Positions 53,890 through 64,000 of a stretch of 64,000 nucleotides of DNA are shown one piece after another. The stretch comes from Limnomonas spitsbergensis (taxonomy: Eukaryota > Chlorophyta > Chlorophyceae > Chlamydomonadales), in NCBI GenBank assembly GCA_037349105.1, contig JAYJMM010000042.1, positions 475,501 through 539,500 of the forward strand, in the 5' to 3' direction. How positions within the stretch are numbered: the stretch's first letter is position 1; each line of letters opens with the position of its first letter. Under the pieces are notes generated by a model. It made no database searches. It had not been told where the DNA came from and saw only the letters and a list, made by a program, of their open reading frames with translations. The translations under genes and the position numbers were made by a program.

Positions 53890-56800
53890 CAATTTGAAAG
53901 CAACCACTTTTCGGCATGAAAACTCGAAGCAGGACATTTATGAATTCGACCGTCATTTAGTTGCAGCCTGCATGATGCCATGGAGGCGATGGAAACCCAA
54001 CTGGTCAAAACCACCACCTCGATCGTGCTGGTGACAACTTCTGACCCAACCGCCCCCGACCCTGTTTTCATCATGAGGGTATTTCGTAAACAATTCACGA
54101 TCCTCAACGTGACCTGCACACTTCCTATTTTCATTTCAGTCACCTGGACTACTCCGTTGATTGTGCGGGTAACAACTGTTGCGCCCACCCCCGGCATTCC
54201 CCCGGACCCATGAATCATGGTACCCTATCCTTTTAAAGAATTTACGAAACTAAGTGTGGCTTGCGAGCTTCCAACAAATTCACCTGGACTACTCCGTTGA
54301 CTGTGCTGGTGACAACTGTTGTGCCCGCCACCGGCCCCATGAATCATGGTATTCTTTTAAATAATTTATGAAACTGAAACGTTACCTGGACTACTCCGTT
54401 GACTGTGCTGGTGACCACGTCTGAGGCCACCGCTCCTGCAACCTTACCCGCAGCCTGTCGCATGCAGGAAACATACCAGGATTCAGCATTCAAAATATTC
54501 GACCAGAACTCAGCATTCAAAATATTCGACCAGGATTCAGCATTCAAAATATTCGACCAGGATTCAGCATTCAAAATATTCAACATGCAGAATATTCGAT
54601 TCAGCATTCAAAATATTCAAAACCCGCAGCCTGTCGCATGCAGGAAACGAACCAGGATTCAGCATTCAAAATATTCAACTTATGACGGTTTAAGTTCACC
54701 AAATAGCATTTTGGTCTGCTGGCACGAGCTATTCATATCAGCCAGTGCCACTCAGCTCACAGTAGAGAGAGCAAACAGGACAGTTGCACCAGTCGGATAC
54801 CGATCATGTTTTTAATTAATTCAGACTTATGAACCCGAATATCTTTTGAGTCCCCAAACAAGCGAATGTGCCCTCCCACTCACATCGATTCCAGAAGAAA
54901 TCTGCTTGGACAGACGTGCTCCTGTGTTCTTGGCCACCACGCCTGCTATCTGGCCTGCCACCTGCTAGTAGGGATCCATACAAGTTTGAATAGTGAGTTC
55001 TTGAAGTTAAGCCATGTGTTCACGCATCACTTTTCATGCATGGGATGGAAGTATGGAACAGGTGTTCATACATTGGCCTGGGCCCCCTGCCACCAATGGC
55101 ATACCAGTGTTCATTTAAGTGTGGAACATAACACGTTTGGGGGGCTGCCAAGCAGCCACAATTTGGCTAGGTTGGGAATTGAACCTTGACCAGCCGACAG
55201 CCGGTGGCCCAAACAACAGAGCTTGCTGCACCAGGTCCCCCTGGCCATAGACAGGGCAGTATGTGCAGTGTAGCATGTGTGCAGAGGAGCGTATGCACAG
55301 TGTACCGTAGTGTGGATGATGCACCTTCACACACATTATGATAGGCCAGGCCTGCCAGGCTACTTATGGCCCACAACCTCACCTCGCTAGCCGTGGCCCC
55401 TGGAGAAGAAGCTGCGCTGCCGATAGAGGAAGCTGCATCAGACAGTCCAGACATGGCCAGTGGGAGGACAGGGGTTCGACCTGCACTCATGACAGAGAGG
55501 GAAGGGGGGAAATTGCATAAGTTGCCATAACGGCTACTGTAAAGCTGCATTAGACGGTCCAGACATGGCCAGTGGGAGGACAGGGGTTCGACCTGCACTC
55601 ATGACAGAGAGGGAAGGGGGGGAAGTTGCCAATGCGGTCAATATGAAAATAACAGAGGAAGACTGGACAGTCCTGACATGGCCATTAGGAGGACCAAGGT
55701 TCGACCTCTAAATATGGCAGAGAGAGTGTGTGTGTGTGCCAAAGCTGTCAATATGACAAAAGCAGGGGAAGACTGGACAGTCCCAACATAGCCATTAGGA
55801 GGACCGAGGTTCGACCTGCAGTCATGGCAGAGAGGGGGAGGCCAATTGCGTAAGCTACCATTACGGCTACGGTCAAGCTGCATCAGACCGTCCAGACATG
55901 GCCATTGGGAAGACAGGGGTTCGACCTGCAGTCATGGCAGAGAGAGGGGTAAATTATCAAAAAGTGCCGTTCTGGTGATAGCAGAGGAAAAACTCAGATA
56001 AGCCTCACATGGCCATTAAGAGGAACGGGATTGCGATCATGACAGGGAGGGAGTAGGCCAGGGTGGCGGACTGCCATGCACCCTAAAGAAGAGCCGAAAT
56101 GTAGCTGACAGATAAGTGCCATGTAGCTGACAATTAAATGTAATGTAGCTAGCAAGTAACTGCCATGTAGCTTCAACGTAGCTGACAATAACCTGCAATG
56201 GAGCTGAGGCACCCTACCATAACCCATGCTGCATATCCAAGCTTCCCAGTGCCCCATGCTGCATGGTTGCCACATGGACATGGACATGGACAGCCATGCA
56301 TCCTCCATACAAATGAAACAAAGCTGAAGTGCATCTGAATTGTAGCAGAAGGGTGGGTAAAGTGTAGCAGAAGCGTGGCTAGAATGTTGCTTAGCCGAAG
56401 CTGCAATGTTGCCGCCCTGTAGCTGAAATGCTGCCAAAGTGTAACTGAAGCATTGCTGAAGTGTGACTGCAGTATAGCTGAAGTGTTACTAAAACGAAAC
56501 TGAGTTGCTGAAATGTAGCTGAAATGTAGCTTAAATATTGCTGACATACAGCTCATATTTAGCTGAACTGAAGCTGTATCACCCTCCCCTCAATCAGGGA
56601 GACCTACCCTGGCTTCCCAGCGCCCCCTGCAGCATGGCGCCGGACATGGACGTGGACAACAATGCATTGGTGATGGGTGTATTCACGTTGCCGCGGCTAT
56701 CTGAGCTGCCGGTGCTGGTGGCGAGGTTGGAGACGAGGCTGCTGAGGAAAGGGTTGGTGCCAGAGAAGGATTGTGCCACCTGTTAGGGGAGAGCATCAAT

Positions 56801-59800
56801 AAATGAGTGGATTGCTGCTGGTGCTGGTGGTCAGGTGGGAGGCGAGGCTGCTGAGGAAGGGGTTGGTCCCAGAGAAGGATTGTGCCACCTGTTAGGGGAG
56901 TACATCAATAACAGAGCGGATTGCTGCTGGTGCTGGTGGCTAGGTGGGAGGCGAGGCTGCTGAGGAAGGGGTTGGTCCCAGAGAAAGATTGTGCCACCTG
57001 TTAGGGGAGAGCATCAATAACAGAGCGGATTGCTGCTGGTGCTGGTGGTCAGGTGGGAGGCGAGGCTGCTGAGGAAGGGGTTGGTCCCAGAGAAGGATTG
57101 TGCCACCTGTTAGGGGAGTACATCAATAACAGAGCGGATTGCTGCTGGTGCTGGTGGCTAGGTGGGAGGCGAGACTGCTGAGGAAGGGGTTGGTCCCAGA
57201 GAAAGATTGTGCCACCTGTTAGGGGAGAGCATCAATAACAGAGCGGATTGCTGCTGGTGCTGGTGGTCAGGTGGGAGGCGAGGCTGCTGAGGAAGGGGTT
57301 GGTCCCAGAGAAAGATTGTGCCACCTGTTAGGGGAGAGCATCAATAACAGAGCGGATTGCTGCTGGTGCTGGTGGTCAGGTGGGAGGCGAGGCTGCTGAG
57401 GAAGGGGTTGGTCCCAGAGAAGGATTGTGCCACCTGTTAGGGGAGAGCATCAATAAATGAGCGGATTGCTGCTGGTGCTGGTGGCTAGGTGGGAGGCGAG
57501 ACTGCTGAGGAAGCGATCATTGCCGCAGAAGGAATAGGCCACCTTGTGAATTTGTTATGCTGTGCTGGACTGTCAATTTTTTTTAAATTAAAAAGTCGCA
57601 TGCAGAGGAGATCTATTCCTGTTTAGAGAAGGGTGCTTCAGCTCCAATTTGGCTTGCTACATCACAGCCGAGGGCCGTGGCAATCTAGTGCACCGAGCCC
57701 TGCTGCTTGGTCCACCGACCGCAGGCCGGTCAGGATTTTGCCCCATCGGCCCGGTGGTGGTAGCCCAGGGGTGGCCGTCTAGTGACCTATCAAGGTGCTC
57801 AAGCACACACTAAAATAAAAACTGGCAAAAATTCAGGGGGGAGAAAGACAAAAATTTTACATGTGGTCCGGGTGTGCCAGGCAAGCTGTTGACGATGCAG
57901 GGAGGAGCCCATGCAGTAAGTCTACCCGGCACTAACCACAGGTCAAAACAAGTTTGGTGCGAGAAACCAAAGAAAACAAAATAAAATAAAGCCAAGGAAA
58001 CCAAAAGAAAATAAACACATCTGCGCCGTTACCATGGGCTACCGGTATGAATGAAGGTGAACATGTGCAGCAGTTCAGAAGGAGGCAGCATGTGCTATTG
58101 CTATGCATAGCCCTTCATGTGTACCTCTCAGGAATATAAGTGAACATGTGCCTCTATGAGGGGACAACAAGTGCAGCTACGCGTAGCAGGAGCACAAGTG
58201 CTGCCCTCATTGCAGTACAGCTTAGGACATAACGCACTTCAGCTTTTCGGACCCCACAAATGAGAAAGGTAATTTCCTTACATTTACTATACTTGACTTG
58301 ACTTGACCTGGGTACCCCCAAAATTGAGTGCCTGTGGCCGCTTTGCGTGGTCAGTAATGTTCTCCATAATTCAAAAGGGGTGCATGTTTCTTAAATAGGT
58401 CTTTCAATTTTAGAAGGAGGACCTACACATAAGATCTACCTGGGCTGTCAGTGCCGGGACATCCCCATACACATGTATGATGCATATTCATACATGGAAT
58501 GACAAGGATTCCTGACCGCCCATGCATACCGGAGTACATGCCTACTTGGTGTATGTCATGCCTACCTGGGCTGACAGTGCAGGCTTCCCTGAACCTGGCT
58601 TCACTCCTCCGAACAAAGTGTCCAGTGCCTGAATGGAATCCCAGCAGCAGGCAGGGGTAGTAGGGTGAAGAAGGGCGGGCAGGAGGGAAAAGGGTAAAGA
58701 AGGGTGAAGAAGGTCACTGTTTATTCCAATGATGTCGACCTAGCATCATATCTAGCTCCAATTCAAATTGAACCTGTGATGCCTGCAATGAAATTTGCCG
58801 TGTGTTTCCAAAAAAAAACGCTCCGGGAAATTCCCTCGGAGAAAATCCTGCAGGAACTCTTTTTCAAAATATGATTGGACCTCCTCCGGGGTATAGTCTC
58901 CGTTCTTTCTCCTTCACAGCAGGCCGCACCATCTGTAATGCTGCAGATCTCCACCTTGAATCTCCCAGAAAAGGGTCGGCTGCAGATCATATATTGAATA
59001 TAATTTTTGTTTACTTCTCCCAGAGCTGGCCGCACCAGCCGCAGATCCTCATCTGATATTCTCAGGAGAAGGGACGGCTGTAGATGACCGTACCTTATAT
59101 TACGAATGAAATTTTATTTCTCTCCCTTTCACAGCATGCCACCCACTCCCCGGCCACATTGTTGGGAATTCCTCACCTGATATCCCCAGGAGAAGGGTCG
59201 GCCATAGATTGAGGCCATGGAGATGTCACAAGCACACACCTGTCCACACCATTGCGTGACCTGCGCTCAACAGCAATGCATTCATACTCGGCTGTTGACG
59301 AAGGCCCCTTGCGCACCCGGGCTGTTTTTTTTGTGTCAGTATCTCAGGTTTCTAGGGTTGGACAGCTGGTCTCACATCTTTTAATGTCCCAGCAAAAGGA
59401 AAATAAATCATGAGCCATGCAATGTTGATCACACTGTCACCTGCATTCATCTTACCAACAATGTATGGATGGATCACAGGAGGGTAGGCATCGCAAGGGC
59501 AATCCTGACCTTATGTCTGACCTGCACGCGTATGCAATCACCTATTCCTGTAGAAGCGCGAGCTGAAGCTTGGAAATTAATGCTTTATAGAAATAGTATT
59601 TTATCGCCTGCTACCGGTGAGCCTTTAGATATACCCAGTCAAGATATGGTTTTAGGTTATTATTATATAACGACCACTCTAACGCCATGTCAGATTATTC
59701 AAAGTAAAACTCTTACAACTAGATTCACAAAAAATTAAAATACTCAAGAATCTTTTTGTACAAATTCTTCTAGTTTCCTGTCTAGCTATATCCTGTGCCG

Positions 59801-62800
59801 TATTGCGCAGAATCAACGTGCTACCATGATCAACAGCCAATCCCCCTGACCTGTTTGGTGCTGCTGTCCACATCGAACATGAAGGGGCCCTTGCAACCTC
59901 CCAGCAATGAGCTGGATTGGCAGCCGGTAACTGCACGGGCAGCATAAGATGAGGGGACGAAATAAATATATAATAAATAAGTACCGTATGCCCCTCTTGC
60001 AGCCTCGTAGCAGCACGCTTGGTTGACAGCTGGATATGTACCGCACGGGCAGCAACAAATGAAGGTCCGCAAATTACAAGTAGGTACGCCCCACTTGCAG
60101 CCTCCTAGCCACAGACTCGGTTGACAGCGGGGTATGTACCGCACGGGCAGCAGCATATGAAGGAACACAAAAGAACAAAAAGGTACGCCCCTCGCATACG
60201 CACCCCCATGGCACCAGCCTGTGCCACAAGTTTTGTCCCATGAAGTCCCCTATATTCATTGCACTGCTGGGCTACAAGGCAGTAATGCTGATGCAGGCAG
60301 TCTGAGGCACTGCCAGGGCAACAGCTGTTGGGACCATCTTCATTTGTCTCTCACAGTCTCATGTCTTCATGGCCAGGCTACTAATTGGTGGAACTCACTC
60401 AGGCAGGCAGATGCACTCCCGGGTCGACAGCCATTAACACTGTTGCAGCTCCAACCGTAGCTGTAGGAAACGGGGGGTGGAGCAGGATGAGAAGGGTGGG
60501 GTGGAGCAGGATGAGAAGGGTGGGGTGTAGCAGGAGGAGAAGGGTGGGGTGAAGCAGGATGAGAAGGGTGGGGTGGAGCAGGATGAGAAGGGTGGGGTGG
60601 AGCAGGAGGAGAAGGGTGGGGTGGAGCAGGAGGAGAAGGGTGGGGTGGAGCAGGAGGAGAAGGGTGGAGTGAAGCAGGAGGAGAAGGGCGGGGTGAAGCA
60701 GAAGGACAAGGGTGGGGTGGAGCAGGAGGAGAAGGGTGAGGTGGAGCAGGGGGAGAAGGGTGGGGTGGAGCAGGAGGAGAAGGGTGAGGTGGAGCAGGAG
60801 GAGAAGGGTGGGGTGGAGCAGGAGGAGAAGGGTGGGGTGGAGCAGGAGGATAAAGGTGAGGTGGAGCAGGAGGAGAAGGGTGGGGTGGAGCAGGAGGAGA
60901 AGGGTGAAGTGAAGCAGGATGAGAAGGGTGGGGTGGAGCAGGAGGAGAAGGGTGGGGTGGAGCAGGAGGAGAAGGGTGGAGTAAAGCAGGAGAAGAAGGG
61001 TGGGGTGGAGCAGGATAAGATGGGTGGGGTGGAGGAGGAGGAGAAGGGTGGGGTGGAGCAGGAGGAGAAGGGTGGGGTAAAGCAAGAGGAGAAGGGTGGG
61101 GTGAAGCAGGATGAGCAGGGTGGGGTGGAGCAGGAGGAGAAGGGTGGAGTGAAGCAGGAGGAGAAGGGTGGGGTGGAGCAGGATGAGAAGGGTGGAGTGA
61201 AGCAGGAGGAGAAGGGTGGGGTGGAGCAGGAAGAGAAGGGTGGGGTGGAGCAGGATGAGAAGGGTGGGGTGCAACAGGAGGAGAAGGGTGGGGTGGAGCA
61301 GGAGGAGAAGGGTGGGGTGGAGCAGGAGGAGAAGGGTGGGGTGAAGCAGGAGGACAAGGGTGGGGTGAAGCAGGAGGACAAGGGTGGGGTAAAGCAGGAG
61401 GAGAAGGGTGGGGTAAAGCAGGAGGAGAAGGGTGGGGTGGAGCAGGAGGAGAAGGGTGGGGTGAAGCAGGAGGAGAAGGGTGGGGTGGAGCAGGAGGAGA
61501 AGGGTGGCGTGGAGCAGGAGGAGAAGGGTGGGGTGGAGCAGGAGGAGAAGGGTGGGGTGGAGCAGGATGAGATGGGTGGGGTGGAGCAGGATGAGAAGGG
61601 TGGGGTGCAACAGGAGGAGAAGGGTGGGGTGGAGCAGGAGGAGAAGGGTGGGGTGGAGCAGGAGGAGAAGGGCGGGGTAAAGCAGGAGGAGAAGGGTGGG
61701 GTGGAGCAGGAGGAGAAGGGTGGGGTGCAACAGGAGGAGAAGGGTGGGGTGGAGCAGGATGAGAAGGGTGGGGTGGATCAGGATGAGAAGGGTGGGGTGA
61801 AGCAGGAGGAGAAGGGTGGGGTGGAGCAGGAGGAGAAGGGTGGGGTGGAGCAGGAGGAGAAGGGTGGGGTGGAGCAGGAGGAGAAGGGTGGGGTAAAGCA
61901 GGAGGAGAAGGGTGGGGTAAAGCAGGAGGAGAAGGGTGGGGTGGAGCAGGAGGAGAAGGGTGGGGTAAAGCTGGATGAGAAGGGTGGGGTGGAGCAGGAT
62001 GAGAAGGGTGGGGTGAAGCAGGAGGAGAAGGGTGTGGTGGAGCAGGAGGAGAAAGGTGGGGTGGAGCAGGAGAAGAAGGGTGGGGACCCTTGACCTTCAA
62101 CACTGAACCGTGTACATGGTTTGCAGTGGAGGTAGACGTGGAAGGCAATATGAGATGCTGAAGGCGGTATCAGCCAACCCGAGGATACTGGCTCCGGTCC
62201 CTGGCCCAAGTTGAAAAGATCTTTACCCTGAACCCTTCACTCTTAACACTTCACCCTTGACCTTACACCCTTGACCCTTAAACCTTGAGTATAAACCATA
62301 TTCTTAAACCCTTGGCCCTAGACCCCAAGCCTATCACCCTAAACCCTTGACCCTGCACCCTGAAGCCTGGAACCTTAACCCTGCAAGAATAAAAGGCGCC
62401 TGAGGGCCTGCATGGTTGGCCATGGGGCTGACCACGACCCTACACCCTAAAGCCTAGAACCTGAACCCTACAAAACCTGGAAAACAAAAGGCCTGCCTGG
62501 TTGGTCCTGGGGCTGACCTTGAGGGTGACGAGTCTCCAATAACAACATCAGAGGTGGCTGGGAGACCAGCTCCCGCCGCGATATTGGAGGCGATGACGCT
62601 GAATTGGTAGTCCACACCGTCATCAAGATTCGACACCTGAATAGATGGAAGGCACCAAAGAGGACTTAACAGTGTAATTAGACAGGGTGTTCAAGGAGGG
62701 TAATCAAACAGGGTAATTATGACACTCCATTGGTTGGTGTTGAGGACCACTCCATCGGTCAGTCCCAGAACATCAATGGGATCCAGGGCAGCAACGGGTA

Positions 62801-63724
62801 GATATACATCGGAGGTGATGACGCAGAGCATTCACACTCCACACTATCCGGCCCCGAAATCAGAATGAGATCCGAGGCAGAAACGGGTAAAGAAACATAT
62901 TTTGCTTGGACTTAACGAAGTTTGAGGCTGGCCTCACAACCTGACCCAGGAACTGGAATTGGATCCTAGGCCCCAATGGGTCACTCAATGTGCTGCATGG
63001 GGCTAGGCTGGTAGCTACTCGGCAGCTTCCTGAACAAACATTTCATAAGAAAAGGTACACCATGCATTGGCCAATGGTGGCTGCTGCAAGTGGCACTTGC
63101 AAATGCCGAGCCTGGTTTGAAGCGTCAGGCTAGTGCTCCCATGCGGTGCAGAGTTCAATTTAGTGCCCACCAGGCCACGTTAAACAGGCCGCTGGGCAGC
63201 CACCACAGGACTAAAGGGTACTCAACCTTCACGGGCCGGTGGACCAAGCAGCAGGGCTTTCTTCATCAAGACCTGCTGGCAGTACGCCAGGCTATGGCTG
63301 AAGTGCGGCTGAAGCACCCTGAAATAATAAGGGACATTGCCAGAGAGGCAATCAAGTGCACATGAGGGATATTTTAAGTTTCAGGATCCCCATGTTGACA
63401 CGCACAGGAGTTGGACTTCAGTTACTAGATCGGGTGTTACGACTGTACCCATCACCTTATCCTAAACCATAAGAACCCGCTAATGGTTCAGATATAGAGA
63501 GAATATCCCCTTCGGATTCAGATCCAGAAATAATGCTCCCTTAGGGTTTAGATCCAGAATGAATGCCCTATGAGGTTTTAGATCCAGAAAGAAGGCCACC
63601 TTACTGACCTTTGGGTTTAGATCCGGAAAGAACGCGTTACAAGCTCAGATACTTACGTTGACACATGCTCCTGTTGACTTCTGACCGTCTGCGCTGCTCC
63701 GAAACCCAGCCATGCTCTTCTTAA
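53890..63724 (-). CDS. Fibronectin-III-containing protein, partial, runs off right edge
   Basis: Exons recognised in coding order: 63724-63657, 62636-62518, (gap), 59930-59851, 59239-59177, 58628-58566, 56779-56608, 55432-55383 and 54454-54386. Apart from the gap, all phases match and borders are GT-AG. The first two join as [25 protein letters not shown], the E-F-G strands of a fibronectin type III domain. Later exons read [80 protein letters not shown] and [15 protein letters not shown]. Cys- and Ser-rich segments plus FN3 suggest a secreted or cell-surface protein, which is inference. At least one exon between 62518 and 59930 is unresolved, as are the 3' end and everything beyond 64000. 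The family is not recognised. Confidence 0.68.
54000..54345 (-). repeat. Three copies of the [11 protein letters not shown] exon end
   Basis: The true exon end (GTCACCAGCACAGTCAACGG then AGTAGTCCAG|GTAACG, at 54415-54386) is copied at about 54310-54285 and 54175-54150 with donors GTGAAT and GTGACT. A diverged copy at about 54045-54015 has lost the donor. The period is about 130 bp. Confidence 0.85.
54470..54690. repeat. 30-bp AT-rich repeat
   Basis: Six or seven copies of GGATTCAGCATTCAAAATAT then TCGACCA occur. The flanking phrase CGCAGCCTGTCGCATGCAGGAAAC is itself duplicated at 54449 and 54625, so the array arose within a duplication that includes an acceptor region. Confidence 0.88.
55125..55265 (-). 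repeat. Dispersed element B
   Basis: GGGGCTGCCAAGCAGCCACA, TTGAACCTTGACCAG and GGCCCAAACAACAGAGCTTG identify it. Confidence 0.7.
55425..55960 (-). repeat. Five copies of an acceptor-region unit
   Basis: AAGCTGCATCAGACAGTCCA plus GACATGGCCAGTGGGAGGAC, AGGGGTTCGACCTGCA and CATGACAGAGAGGGA (plus-strand reading) spans the acceptor of the exon at 55432. It repeats at about 55542, 55655, 55775 and 55875. The unit carries GGTTCGACCTGC, similar to a pol III B box. Confidence 0.8.
56090..56580. repeat. Degenerate TGTAGCTGAAA repeat
   Basis: Over 25 loose copies of (A)TGTAGCTGAA(A/G)TG occur in the intron downstream of the exon at 56608. Confidence 0.8.
56774..57540 (-). repeat. 109-bp tandem array of exon 5' end plus acceptor, 7 copies
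   Basis: On the minus strand each unit contains CCCCTAACAG|GTGGCACAAT, TCTCTGG(G/C)ACCAACCC, TTCCTCAGCAGCCTCG and ACCAGCACCAGCAGC. This is the acceptor and first ~70 bases of the exon at 56779-56608. GTGCCACC recurs (plus strand) at 56773, 56882, 56991, 57100, 57209, 57318 and 57427. The leftmost is the real exon. Confidence 0.95.
57640..57825 (+). repeat. Dispersed element B
   Basis: GCTACATCACAGCCGAGGGC, CCCTGCTGCTTGGTCCACCG and GGCCGGTCAGGATTTTGCCC, ending ACACACTAAAATAAAAAC. Confidence 0.8.
58435..58470 (-). repeat. Copy of the 58628-58566 exon end
   Basis: On the minus strand CGGCACTGACAGCCCAG|GTAGAT copies the true CTGCACTGTCAGCCCAG|GTAGGC about 120 bp downstream. Confidence 0.8.
58950..59090 (-). 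repeat. Two copies of the 59239-59177 exon end
   Basis: The minus-strand exon end (TATGGCCGACCCTTCTCCTG then GGGATATCAG|GTGAGG) recurs at about 59085-59045 (AGCCGTCCCTTCTCCTGAGA, ATATCAGATGAGG) and 58990-58950 (AGCCGACCCTTTTCTGGGAG, ATTCAAGGTGGAG). A further trace may lie near 58880. Confidence 0.82.
59535..59805 (+). other. rpoC1: Nuclear insertion of plastid DNA (rpoC1 fragment)
   Basis: An AT-rich island reads [20 protein letters not shown] followed by [20 protein letters not shown], the conserved segment of the plastid/cyanobacterial RNA polymerase subunit encoded by rpoC1 (compare [17 protein letters not shown]). Frame and start/stop context show that it is only about 45 codons of the gene. 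AT-rich sequence continues to about 59805, perhaps from a second plastid segment. It sits in an intron of the FN3 gene and is antisense to it. It is not an expressed gene here. Confidence 0.82.
59985..60195 (-). repeat. Two to three copies of the 59930-59851 exon 5' end
   Basis: The true start (GCCCGTGCAG|TTACCGGCTG, ATTGCTGGGAGGTTGCAAG) is echoed at about 60055-59993 and 60150-60090 as GCCCGTGCGGTACATA, GCTGTCAACC and GCTA(C/G)GAGGCTGCAAG. The copies have lost the AG acceptor. Confidence 0.8.
60475..62095. repeat. 24-bp polypurine satellite, about 67 copies
   Basis: The unit is GGGGTGGAGCAGGAGGAGAA plus GGGT, in an intron of the FN3 gene. Unit length divisible by 3 keeps five long frames open on both strands (up to 593 codons). 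Their monotonous composition and intronic place argue against coding. Confidence 0.95.
62215..62470. repeat. Degenerate telomere-like CCCTTGA/CCCTAAA stretch
   Basis: Irregular heptamers CCCTTGA, CCCTAAA, CCCTGAA and CCCTTAA fill about 250 bp. A nearby 70-bp segment (AACCCTGCAAGAATAAAAGG / AACCCTACAAAACCTGGAAA) is duplicated. Confidence 0.75.
63160..63330 (-). repeat. Dispersed element B
   Basis: AGTGCCCACCAGGCCACGTT, GGCAGCCACCACAGGACTAA and GGACCAAGCAGCAGGGCTTT identify it. Confidence 0.7.
63485..63635. repeat. About 37-bp repeat, 5 imperfect copies
   Basis: GGGTTTAGATCCAGAAAGAA plus TGCCCTTA recurs with variation, immediately downstream (minus strand) of the exon at 63724-63657. Confidence 0.8.
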
Positions 63725-63780
63725 CTGCGGATACGCTGCACCACAGCAAAAACAGACAGAGGTTGTGGCAGAACATCGAG

Positions 63781-63955
63781 TAAGCTGTGTTGCATGCTTG
63801 AAGTAAGTTGTGTTGCATGCTTGAAGTAAGCTGTGTTGCATGCTTGAAGTAAGTTGTGTTGCATGCTTGAAGTAAGTTGTGTTGCATGCTTGAAGTAAGT
63901 TGTGTTGCATGCTTGAAGTAAGCTGTGTTGCATGCTTGAAGTAAGTTGTGTTGCA
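63781..63955. repeat. 23-bp minisatellite, about 8 copies
   Basis: The unit is GTGTTGCATGCTTGAAGTAA plus G(T/C)T. It lies upstream of the FN3 gene exon on the minus strand, presumably in an intron. Confidence 0.93.
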
Positions 63956-64000
63956 TTTGCTGCATTCATGGCAAAACATCCAAAGAGAAAGCACAAGGCA

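Noticed and set aside
54004..54060. Terminal coding exon of the FN3 gene ending [12 protein letters not shown]
   Set aside because: Its acceptor phase does not fit the preceding exon and it aligns as a decayed copy of the [11 protein letters not shown] exon end.
59679..59945. Minus-strand frame overlapping the plastid-like island
   Set aside because: It crosses the junction between plastid-like and nuclear sequence and overlaps a true exon in another frame.
60367..62148. Very long open frames (593 aa Pro-rich on -, 514 aa Glu/Lys-rich on +)
   Set aside because: The 24-bp unit is divisible by 3, so several frames on both strands stay open automatically; composition is monotonous and the array lies in an intron.

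Overview
This window looks like nuclear DNA from a green alga. Genes are split by GT-AG introns, there is a plastid-targeted PH-like protein typical of the green lineage, a proline-rich wall-type glycoprotein, and very heavy minisatellite and dispersed-repeat content. A prasinophyte with a large repeat-rich genome (Cymbomonas-like) is a reasonable guess, but the species is inferred, not shown. No prokaryotic operons, CRISPR arrays, rRNA or convincing tRNA genes were seen. Gene models were built by hand from reading-frame continuity, splice-site consensus and phase matching.

Layout. 1-5.2 kb: a 26-bp minisatellite and a broken armadillo-repeat gene (+). 6.3-7.0 kb: an intact single-exon plastid PH-like membrane protein (-). 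7.2-11.7 kb: dispersed repeats and a 57-bp VNTR. 11.7-14.4 kb: a secreted Pro-rich protein (+). 14.9-15.1 kb: a MITE. 18.7-23.3 kb: a seven-exon multi-pass membrane protein, MP-A (-). 24.6-32.7 kb: an eight-exon HNH-domain protein (+), diverging from MP-A. 33.7-34.9 kb: a head-to-tail array of one dispersed element. 35.6-38.2 kb: a BTB-WD40 gene with one frameshift (+). 42.1-50.5 kb: MP-B (+), a paralogue of MP-A with matching exon phases and, at two exons, identical exon lengths. 51.3-51.9 kb: a 57-bp satellite made from dispersed element A. 53.9-63.7 kb: part of a fibronectin-III-containing gene (-) that runs off the right edge, with a plastid rpoC1-like fragment lodged in an intron.

The most striking observation is a recurrent architecture. 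In almost every multi-exon gene here, the end of an exon together with its splice site has been tandemly copied into the neighbouring intron, once to seven times. Several introns then continue as much longer minisatellites. At least fourteen junctions show it, on both sides of exons, in four unrelated genes and at one 3' terminal exon. In one case (MP-A exon 3) the duplication appears to have created a new phase-0 intron that the paralogue MP-B lacks. This suggests that local duplication across splice junctions drives intron growth, alternative splice-site supply and occasional intron birth in this genome.

The genes do not form an obvious pathway. The very long low-complexity open frames (Pro-rich, Glu/Lys-rich, Met/His/Pro-rich) lie inside introns or repeat arrays and are not called as genes.
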